Below the pieces are notes generated by a model. The model did not search any database. It was not told the DNA's origin and saw only the letters and a program-made list of their open reading frames with translations. A DNA stretch of 26,440 nt from contig CAJWCX010000002.1 in NCBI GenBank assembly GCA_913031405.1, forward strand, positions 1 through 26,440, written 5' to 3'. Shown in pieces: positions 8,312 to 15,360 of the stretch; position 1 is the stretch's first letter, and each line of letters starts with the position of its first letter. The position numbers were made by a program, and so were the translations under genes. The stretch comes from an uncultured Flavobacteriales bacterium. Lineage in GTDB: Bacteria > Bacteroidota > Bacteroidia > Flavobacteriales_D > Crocinitomicaceae.

Positions 8312-11300
8312 ATGTATAAGATGAAGATTTTTTTTTCTTTGTTGGTCTATTTGTGTTTTTATCAGCTTGCTGTTGGTCAGACTAATGCTCAGGAATCTAA
8401 GATTATTTACGTAAACAAGTCTGTTGACCTCGATACATTGAGTATTTATCCCAATTCTTTTAAGGTTACTTATCAAGGCATTGAACTTTCGAGTTCGGAT
8501 TATCAACTTGATTTTTCGAGTGCTTTATTCGTTTTGAATCAAGCCATTAATGATACGCTTCATTTCGAGTACCAAGTGCTTCCTATAGACCTCTCAAAAC
8601 AATACAGAATGCGTGATACGAGTATCATCTATTCAGAACAAAAAGACAACTATAATTTATTTAAGATTGAGAGTTCATATTCCGTACAGGATGTATTTGG
8701 AGGCACCCAGCTGAATAAAAACGGCTCTATTTCAAGAGGAGTTTCTTTTGGGAATAACCAAGATTTAGGTATTAATTCTTCCTTAAACCTTGAATTGTCA
8801 GGGAATATATCACCGGATTTAAAAATATTGGCCTCTGTTTCTGATGCGAACATACCCATTCAGCCAGAGGGAAATACGAACAAGCTACAAGAATTTGATA
8901 AAGTATTTATTCAAATTTATAATGATCGCTTAAAGCTCATTGCAGGAGATTTTTGGCTATCCAAACCTATGGGATATTTTATGAACTACCAGAAAAGAGC
9001 ACAGGGTTTAAGTATTGGTTATCAGTGGAAAACGAAAAATAATAATCTTTGGAACACACAAACGAGTGGAGCGTTGTCAAAAGGAAAATTTAATCGGCAG
9101 ATTATTCAAGGAATTGAATCCAATCAGGGTCCATACCGATTAAGAGGTTCTGAAAACGAGCCCTTTATTATTGTTCTTTCGGGAACAGAAAGAGTTTTCA
9201 TAGATGGATTACTTTTAACCAGAGGTCAAGAATTTGATTATACGATTGACTATAATTCTTCAGAGTTAACATTTACGTCTAAAAATTTGATTACAAAGGA
9301 TACTCGAATAGTAGTTGAGTTTCAATATTCAGATCAAAATTATGCAAGGTCTTTGGTTCAAGAATCCTTAGTTTATAAAGGGGATAAATTAGATTTTTGG
9401 TTGAATATGTATTCGGAGCAAGATGCAAAAAATCAACCCCTTCAGCAGGATATATCTCCAGAACAACGATATTTCTTGGGTCAGATTGGAGATAGTCTGA
9501 ATCTTGCAAAAATCAATTCTATTGATTCCATCGGGTACTTTGACAATCAGAACTTGTATAAGCTCATTGATTCTTTAGGAATGGATTCGGTTTTAGTGTT
9601 TAGTGTTGACCCTGATTCTGCTATTTATCGTGTTTATTTTGAATATGTAGGCTCCGGGAATGGAGATTACGTGTTAGACGAATATAATGCTTTAGGTAAA
9701 GTCTACAGATGGGTGGCTCCGGTATCAGGAATATCTCAAGGTGATTATATGCCCTCAAGAAGTATCATCACACCGAAGAAACAGCAAATGCTCAGTTCAG
9801 GCATGAAATGGAACTATTCAAAAAACAGTATCATAGAAACAGAATGGGCCTTTAGCAATAATGATGTCAATACTTTCTCTTCACTTGATGCAGATGATAA
9901 TATAGGTATTTCAAATCGTACACGGTGGATCAATACCAAGCCTTTCGGTATGTCAGACAGCGTTTTTTTATGGCACTTGAAAACGAAGGCGGAAATTGAA
10001 TACCTATCTTCTGATTTTACCCCTGTTCAGCAATATAGAACTGTAGAATTTGATAGGGATTGGAACACAAGAAATAAAGGCTATCAGGGCAATCAACTCA
10101 TTGGCATCTTAGGTAGTGAGCTTCGGCACAAAAAGCATGGTTATTTTGGACTGGATGCTCAGTATTTTGGAATTGGAGAGGATTTTAAGGGGAATCGAAT
10201 GTTTTCAATGGGAAAATGGAATCAAGAAGGTTGGTCCTTAAATTGGGACGCTAGTTACTTAAGCGCCCAAGCTGAAAATAGAAGCAAATTCTTTCGTCAC
10301 CGCATGGATGTCTCAAGAGTATTTGGACGTATTAAGATAGGCTACAAAGATGATCATGAAAGAAATAGATATACTGGAGACACCAATGCTGTTGATCCTA
10401 GTTATGAATTTTTTGATTATCAGTTTTATATATCGAATCATGATACAAGTACGATGGAATATAAGGTGTATTATCGAGAGCGTTTTGATAAAAGGATAAA
10501 GGATTTTGATTATACAAACACCGCGAAAGCGACAACGGCTGGAGGAGAAATTCACTTCAATGCTCTAAAAAATCAAAAATTACGACTGATTTCTGGGTAT
10601 AGATCTCTTGCGATTTTTGACACATTACTAATGACCCAGACCCCTGAAAATTCAATTATTGGGCGCTTGGAATATAGTTTTAAATTATGGAAGAATGCGC
10701 TGCAATGGTCTACTTTTTATGAGGTAGGTTCTGGTTTGGAACAAAAAAGAGAGTTTTTATACATTCAGGTCAATAGTGGTCAGGGCATTTATACGTGGAT
10801 TGACTATGATAATGATGGGATAAAGGATTTAAATGAGTTTGAAGTGGCTCAGTATGCAGACCAAGCTGACTATGTCCGTGTTTTTGTTCCGAGTAGCGCT
10901 TATGTCAATACATATTCTAACGAATTTAATCAATCCTTTTATTGGCGACCAGAGCGCATTTGGGCAAAGAAAAAAGGTATTTTAGGATTTATGGCTCGAT
11001 TTTCAGATCAAGCTCGTTTTCGTGTCATTAAAAAAACGAGTAGTATAGCTGGGGGAGATGTTTTTAATCCTTTTGATATTCGTGTGCAAGATAGCAGTTT
11101 AATTTCAACCAATGCCTTTATTAGAAATGCATTGTTTTTCAACCGAACCTCCTCTATTTTTGCTGCTGGATATACCATTCAGCAAAATCAGTCAAAAACC
11201 CTTTTAGCTTCAGGATTTGATTCTAGGGTATCAAATTATAATGAGGTCAACCTACGATGGAATATTACCCGAAGGTTTTCGGTTATGATGGTTGGACAGG

Positions 11301-11758
11301 TTGGAATGAAACAGGTTTTAGCAGATTACACATCGGGCAGAGATTATTCAATAGATTATGAGTGGCTCAAAGCCACCTTAAGCTATCAACCTTCTACAAA
11401 TTTCAGATTAACTCTTGAATCAAGGGCAGCGTCCAAAGAAAACATTTTATCTTCGGGATTAGGGGAAACTTGTGAAATTATAGATATAGGAGGCACATTC
11501 AAGTACAATCAAACGAACAAAGGAAGTCTTCAAGGTGATTTGAAGGTACTTAAAATTGATTATACGGGTTCTATAAATTCCGCAATAGGTTTTGAGATGC
11601 TAGAAGCATTGAGGCCAGGTATTAATTATACTTGGACTATTGGTTATCAGAAAACGGTGTCTAAAAATCTACAAATTACCTTCCAGTATTTAGGGCGTAA
11701 GTCTGAAGATTTGAGGATTATTCATACCGGAGGAATGGAAATTCGTGCATTTTTTTAA
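8312..11758 (+). CDS. Large outer-membrane beta-barrel protein, SprA-like motifs, function unknown
   Basis: This 1148-aa protein has a signal peptide (ends near QLAVGQ). ATG at 8321 is an equally possible start. Residues about 25-110 and 285-340 carry the pattern of an extended DG-x-x-L-x-x-G-x-x-YxIDY domain (FIDGLLLTRGQEFDYTIDY). Residues about 133-215 contain SISRGVSFGNNQDLGINSSL, ASVSDANIPIQPEGN and QEFDKVFIQIY. These resemble segments of the T9SS translocon SprA, although the protein is less than half that length. Most of the remainder alternates polar and aromatic residues like a many-stranded barrel, and it ends in Phe-Phe, a typical barrel-assembly signal. Near residue 829 there is an EF-hand-like loop (DYDNDGIKDLNEFE). 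I recognise it as a conserved Bacteroidota family without an assigned role. It follows hemD by 34 bases but has no obvious link to haem. Confidence 0.8.
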   Translation: MYKMKIFFSLLVYLCFYQLAVGQTNAQESKIIYVNKSVDLDTLSIYPNSFKVTYQGIELSSSDYQLDFSSALFVLNQAINDTLHFEYQVLPIDLSKQYRMRDTSIIYSEQKDNYNLFKIESSYSVQDVFGGTQLNKNGSISRGVSFGNNQDLGINSSLNLELSGNISPDLKILASVSDANIPIQPEGNTNKLQEFDKVFIQIYNDRLKLIAGDFWLSKPMGYFMNYQKRAQGLSIGYQWKTKNNNLWNTQTSGALSKGKFNRQIIQGIESNQGPYRLRGSENEPFIIVLSGTERVFIDGLLLTRGQEFDYTIDYNSSELTFTSKNLITKDTRIVVEFQYSDQNYARSLVQESLVYKGDKLDFWLNMYSEQDAKNQPLQQDISPEQRYFLGQIGDSLNLAKINSIDSIGYFDNQNLYKLIDSLGMDSVLVFSVDPDSAIYRVYFEYVGSGNGDYVLDEYNALGKVYRWVAPVSGISQGDYMPSRSIITPKKQQMLSSGMKWNYSKNSIIETEWAFSNNDVNTFSSLDADDNIGISNRTRWINTKPFGMSDSVFLWHLKTKAEIEYLSSDFTPVQQYRTVEFDRDWNTRNKGYQGNQLIGILGSELRHKKHGYFGLDAQYFGIGEDFKGNRMFSMGKWNQEGWSLNWDASYLSAQAENRSKFFRHRMDVSRVFGRIKIGYKDDHERNRYTGDTNAVDPSYEFFDYQFYISNHDTSTMEYKVYYRERFDKRIKDFDYTNTAKATTAGGEIHFNALKNQKLRLISGYRSLAIFDTLLMTQTPENSIIGRLEYSFKLWKNALQWSTFYEVGSGLEQKREFLYIQVNSGQGIYTWIDYDNDGIKDLNEFEVAQYADQADYVRVFVPSSAYVNTYSNEFNQSFYWRPERIWAKKKGILGFMARFSDQARFRVIKKTSSIAGGDVFNPFDIRVQDSSLISTNAFIRNALFFNRTSSIFAAGYTIQQNQSKTLLASGFDSRVSNYNEVNLRWNITRRFSVMMVGQVGMKQVLADYTSGRDYSIDYEWLKATLSYQPSTNFRLTLESRAASKENILSSGLGETCEIIDIGGTFKYNQTNKGSLQGDLKVLKIDYTGSINSAIGFEMLEALRPGINYTWTIGYQKTVSKNLQITFQYLGRKSEDLRIIHTGGMEIRAFF

Positions 11759-11793
11759 ATTCTTTGTAACTTCATAGCCTATCCCAATAAATT

Positions 11794-13044
11794 TTGGCTG
11801 AATACGGAAAAATATTATTAATTGCCATGCCAGCATTTTTATTGTTGGTCGTAATTGAGAAATTATATGGTATTTATAAGGGAAATGACACGGTTCCTTT
11901 GGATGATACTGTTTCAAGCTTGAGCTCAGGAATGAGCAATGTTCTTAAAGATGTTCTTGGTTTATCTATTCAAATTGTTCTGTATGAAACATTACTTGAT
12001 CATTTTTCTTTGTTTACCATTGACAATACCATTGTTGTGTATTTCATTGCTTTTATGGTAATTGATCTCTATGGCTACTGGACACATCGTATTTCGCACA
12101 AAATCAATCTGTTCTGGAATGAGCATGTGATTCATCATAGCAGTGAGGAATTCAATTTGGCCTGTGCCCTTCGTCAACCTGTTTCAACAATAGTTCGCTT
12201 CTTTACAATACTCTTGATTCCTGCAGCTGTTTTTGGGGTTCCTGCGGAAGTTATTGCAACAGTATTGCCCCTTCATTTATTTATGCAGTTTTGGTATCAT
12301 ACAAGACATATCAATAAGATGGGTTTTCTAGAATACATTTTGGTGACACCTTCTCATCATCGTGTTCATCATGCCATTAATCCGGAATATCTCGATAAGA
12401 ATTTGAGTCAAATTTTTATTTTTTGGGATTTTATGTTTGGCACCTTTCAAAAAGAATTGGACGAAGTACCTCCAGTCTACGGAATATCTAGGCCTGCTCG
12501 TACGCGAAACCCTTTTAAAATAAATTTTCAGCATTTATGGATTATGGTCAAGGATGCCTGGCGCTCAGAATATTTGATGGATAAGATCACCATATGGTTT
12601 AGACCAACAGGCTGGAGACCTAAAGGTTTTGATGAGAAATATCCTGTGCAAAAAATCGATGATGTATATGATTTCGAAAAGTACAAACCGAAAATATCAA
12701 AATCCATTTTGTATTGGAGTATTGGTCATCTTTTTATAGTCATGTTTTTTCTAATGGATTTGTTTGCTAGAATAGGGGAGTTGCCAATTAATGAGGTTTT
12801 TGTTTATGGAATCTATATTTTTTTCACCATTTATTCTTTAACGGATCTCATGGATCAAAACAGATGGAACTGGTTGTTAGAAGTTTCTCGCACTGTTATG
12901 GTTATTTTTATTGGGTTTTGGATTGGTGATTGGTTTGGACATTATCTGGCTTTGTATTTCGTCGTCACCTATCAAGCAATAGCTTTACTTATTTCTTTTC
13001 AGCAAAGAAAGGAATATTCTCAGAATACAGAGATTGTATATTGA
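11794..13044 (+). CDS. Membrane fatty-acid-hydroxylase family protein, alkylglycerol monooxygenase-like
   Basis: This 416-aa multi-pass membrane protein has the di-iron histidine boxes of the sterol desaturase/fatty acid hydroxylase family: H98-x3-H102 (THRISH), H111-x2-H114-H115 (HVIHHSSEEFN), H169/H172 (WYHTRH) and H188-H189-x2-H192-H193 (TPSHHRVHH). The context HHSSEEFNLACALRQ, QFWYHT, FLEYILVTPSHHRVHH and IFWDFMFGTF matches animal alkylglycerol monooxygenase (AGMO/TMEM195) better than sterol or fatty acid enzymes. AGMO oxidatively cleaves the ether bond of alkylglycerols. Extra C-terminal membrane segments (about 300-400) are also AGMO-like. The start is TTG at 11794, because a TAA lies two codons upstream and conserved YGKILLIAMP follows at once; ATG 11827 would truncate it. 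Its TGA overlaps the next ATG by one base. The family is certain; the substrate is inferred. Confidence 0.87.
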   Translation: MAEYGKILLIAMPAFLLLVVIEKLYGIYKGNDTVPLDDTVSSLSSGMSNVLKDVLGLSIQIVLYETLLDHFSLFTIDNTIVVYFIAFMVIDLYGYWTHRISHKINLFWNEHVIHHSSEEFNLACALRQPVSTIVRFFTILLIPAAVFGVPAEVIATVLPLHLFMQFWYHTRHINKMGFLEYILVTPSHHRVHHAINPEYLDKNLSQIFIFWDFMFGTFQKELDEVPPVYGISRPARTRNPFKINFQHLWIMVKDAWRSEYLMDKITIWFRPTGWRPKGFDEKYPVQKIDDVYDFEKYKPKISKSILYWSIGHLFIVMFFLMDLFARIGELPINEVFVYGIYIFFTIYSLTDLMDQNRWNWLLEVSRTVMVIFIGFWIGDWFGHYLALYFVVTYQAIALLISFQQRKEYSQNTEIVY

Positions 13045-13706
13045 TGAGGTTTTTTTTTCCACTTTTGCTTTTCTTTATTGTTTACCTGTTGTTTATCTTT
13101 TTTGATTACACCTCTATCCATAAATGGATCAAGCCCTTATTAATTCCTTCATTACTTTTTTTCTATTTAATCAATTTAAAGGGTAAACCCCGGATAAAAC
13201 TCATTGCAGCTTTGCTATTATCTGCAGCAGGGGATACTTTATTAATGTTTGATGGACCTAACTTTTTCATTTTTGGACTTGTCGCCTTCTTGTTCGCCCA
13301 CATCTTGTATATTTTAATATTCAAGTCTTTTTTGAAAAGTCTATCCATCAATCGATTTGTTCTGTTGTGTTCCTTTCTTATTGTGTTATATTACGTTTTA
13401 TTCATGAGCTTTTTGTGGCCAGGTTTAGGGAAAATGAAAATGCCTGTTCTTTTTTATGCCTTTGCGATTTCTATGATGTTATGGTTGTCTTTTCAGGTAT
13501 TTCAGAAATTAGGTAATGCTGCTCTATATATGCTGTTGGGCGCCTTCTTTTTTGTTTTTTCCGATAGTCTCTTGTCTATAAAGCTATTTCACACTGATTT
13601 TTTTAGGGCCCATTTTTTCGTGATGTTTACTTATTTATTGGCCCAGTTTTTATTGGTGTATGGTCTAGTCAAAATAGAAACAAGGAAGCATTTCATTTCG
13701 AATTAA
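13044..13706 (+). CDS. YhhN/TMEM86 (lysoplasmalogenase) family membrane protein
   Basis: The frame is open further upstream, from 12930, but that part lies inside the preceding gene. ATG 13044, overlapping the TGA of that gene by one base, gives a normal 220-aa YhhN protein with about eight hydrophobic segments. Both conserved family motifs are present: AAGDTLLMFD (Asp64) followed by GLVAFLFAHILYI, and LGAFFFVFSDSLLSIKLF (Asp174), with YLLAQFLLVYGL near the C-terminus. Animal TMEM86A/B and some bacterial members hydrolyse the vinyl-ether bond of lysoplasmalogens. Coupling to an AGMO-like gene supports an ether-lipid role here (inference), though YhhN proteins also occur in bacteria with no known plasmalogens. 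Confidence 0.88.
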   Translation: MRFFFPLLLFFIVYLLFIFFDYTSIHKWIKPLLIPSLLFFYLINLKGKPRIKLIAALLLSAAGDTLLMFDGPNFFIFGLVAFLFAHILYILIFKSFLKSLSINRFVLLCSFLIVLYYVLFMSFLWPGLGKMKMPVLFYAFAISMMLWLSFQVFQKLGNAALYMLLGAFFFVFSDSLLSIKLFHTDFFRAHFFVMFTYLLAQFLLVYGLVKIETRKHFISN

Positions 13707-13720
13707 ACCATGCAAAACCT

Positions 13721-13728
13721 TATTTTTG
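13721..13728 (+). promoter_or_regulatory. Possible Bacteroidota -7 box before the Dxr-like gene
   Basis: TATTTTTG matches TAnnTTTG, the -7 consensus of Bacteroidota housekeeping promoters, exactly. Its distance to the ATG at 13733 is only 4 bases, so transcription would start at or inside the start codon and give a leaderless message. The -33 region has only TTTCG (13696-13700) rather than TTTG. It may be chance in AT-rich DNA. Confidence 0.25.
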
Positions 13729-13732
13729 TTTC

Positions 13733-14887
13733 ATGACTGAAAAAAAGGGGATTGCAGTATTAGGTTCTACTGGAACTATGGGGACTTGTGCCATGGAAGT
13801 GATTGAATGTAATCCGGATTTTTTTGATTTACAGGTGATTTCAGCCTATAGTAATTCCGATTTACTTATTGAACAAGCTCTAAAATTCCAGCCTAACACT
13901 GTAGTTATTGGTGCTGAAGACGAGTATAGAAAGGTGAAAGAGTCCTTGTGGAATGAGGATATTCATGTCTATTGTGGGGAAGAGGCCTTGTCGCAAGTTA
14001 TAGAATCAACGCACATCCATACTGTTTTTAATGCATTGAAGGGCTATGCAGGCTTGAAATCTTCAATAACAGCTATTTGTGCTAAAAAAGTCATGTTTGT
14101 AGCGAATAGAGAAACTTTATTGGTGGCCGGTGAATTGATCTCGGCTTTGGCTCAAAAAAACGGTGTAAATATCTATCCATTAGTGCCGATTCAGTCTGCC
14201 ATATTTCAATCTTTGCTGGGTGAATTTCACAATCCTGTCGAAAAGATTTCCTTGATGACAGATAACAGTCTTCGGACTTTTACATTCGAACAATTAAAAG
14301 ATATGAAGGTGGCACAATTGCCCGTTTCTCTTTCTGGATTGAAAGATTCTAAACAAGTCATTGATTCGATGACTCAAATGCATATTGGATTTGAATTGAT
14401 TCAGGCCAAATGGCTATTCAACCTCAAGTCAGAACAGTTAGAGATTATTGATCATCCTCAATCCGTTGTACAGTCTATTGTTCAATTTGAAGACGCTGTA
14501 ATGAAGGCGCATATGGGTCAATCGAGTATACGTGCATCCATCCATTATGCGATGAATTATCCGTATCGAATCAAGTCAGAATCATCTCGTTTTAATTTTT
14601 TGGAATATCCCAAATTGACTTTTGATATTATAAATACAGATATGTTTTCAGGTATTGATATATGTTTTGATGTTATTGATGATGGGGGCACTTCAGCTTG
14701 TGTTTTGAATGCCTCAAATGAAATAGCGGTACAGGCCTTTTTGAAAAATCAAATCAGCTTTACTGAAATATACCAGCTTAATAAACAAGTGCTTAAAGCC
14801 ATTGAAACTAAAAACAAGCCTGTTTATGATGATTATTTATCTACTGATCATGAATCAAGACAAACCGCCTTAAAACTTTTATCATGA
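13733..14887 (+). CDS. Dxr homologue with replaced active-site residues (probable pseudoenzyme)
   Basis: This 384-aa protein aligns end to end with 1-deoxy-D-xylulose-5-phosphate reductoisomerase. The NADPH motif VLGSTGTMG (9-17), ANRETLLVAGEL, AIFQSLLGEFHNPVEKI, HPQSVVQSIVQFED and LNASNEIAVQAFL are clearly Dxr. The catalytic parts are not. Where Dxr has PVDSEH with metal ligands Asp150 and Glu152 (E. coli numbering), this protein has P-L-V151-P152-I153-Q. The Gly-rich SGSGGPFR loop is TDNSLRTF (176-183). The His209/Trp212 stretch is replaced, Asn227-Lys228 become His217-Ile218, and the ANKE Lys is Arg126. Only the third ligand, Glu231 (here Glu221), remains. The frame is intact, so this is not a decaying pseudogene. 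It is more likely a paralogue with another job (inference), and a second, normal dxr would be expected elsewhere. It overlaps the next gene by 4 bases. Confidence 0.9.
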   Translation: MTEKKGIAVLGSTGTMGTCAMEVIECNPDFFDLQVISAYSNSDLLIEQALKFQPNTVVIGAEDEYRKVKESLWNEDIHVYCGEEALSQVIESTHIHTVFNALKGYAGLKSSITAICAKKVMFVANRETLLVAGELISALAQKNGVNIYPLVPIQSAIFQSLLGEFHNPVEKISLMTDNSLRTFTFEQLKDMKVAQLPVSLSGLKDSKQVIDSMTQMHIGFELIQAKWLFNLKSEQLEIIDHPQSVVQSIVQFEDAVMKAHMGQSSIRASIHYAMNYPYRIKSESSRFNFLEYPKLTFDIINTDMFSGIDICFDVIDDGGTSACVLNASNEIAVQAFLKNQISFTEIYQLNKQVLKAIETKNKPVYDDYLSTDHESRQTALKLLS

Positions 14888-15360
14888 AAACCATCTTTTT
14901 TTTAAGTCTATGTTTTTTAGCTCTTATTTCCTGCAAGCAGTCAGTAATTTTAAGGGTTCAATATCACCAGCCACATTGTGGAGGCGCACCTCCACAGCCA
15001 GGACATGAGGATGGAACTTTTTATCCATACATTGGAACTATTCTATTGAAAAGTAAGCAAGATTCCTTGCTGATTTCTACAAGATTGGGTGGGGTCGATG
15101 TGAAGCTTCGAAAAGGAGGTTACTCCTGGTATGAAGCAAATAAATTAGAAACTGCTGAATTTATTTATCAGGGCTTGCTTGGATTAAATCCAGAGTTTTA
15201 TATTCCTGGTGATTTAGAATGTGTAAAGTTTTGGAAAACGCAAAGCGACGGTTCTTTTTTATTCAATAAAAATAGTGATACTGTGGTTTTAACATTACCA
15301 TTGGACTGCTACACAAAGGGGTTTCCATGTGTTGAATACATTGGGCCTAAGTATCAGTAG
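14884..15360 (+). CDS. Small lipoprotein of unknown function
   Basis: I do not recognise the family. The protein has 158 aa. Residues 1-17 are a lipoprotein signal with lipobox ALISC (Cys17); the next residues (Lys-Gln) contain no Asp. The mature part has four further cysteines (32, 113, 142, 149), enough for two disulfides in the periplasm, a short His/Pro/Gly-rich stretch (HQPHCGGAPPQPGHEDG, 28-44) and otherwise beta-rich sequence. Its ATG overlaps the stop of the Dxr-like gene (ATGA), so the two are probably translated together. Its last 14 bases overlap the 3' end of mfd on the other strand. The His/Cys stretch could bind metal, but nothing proves this. Confidence 0.8.
   Translation: MKTIFFLSLCFLALISCKQSVILRVQYHQPHCGGAPPQPGHEDGTFYPYIGTILLKSKQDSLLISTRLGGVDVKLRKGGYSWYEANKLETAEFIYQGLLGLNPEFYIPGDLECVKFWKTQSDGSFLFNKNSDTVVLTLPLDCYTKGFPCVEYIGPKYQ

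Noticed and set aside
12930..13043. N-terminal extension of the YhhN protein
   Set aside because: It lies entirely inside the AGMO-like gene; ATG 13044 gives a normal family N-terminus and a coupled start.
13733..14887. Dxr-like gene called as a pseudogene
   Set aside because: The frame is intact at full family length, with no stop or frameshift; the changes are clustered substitutions in the active site.
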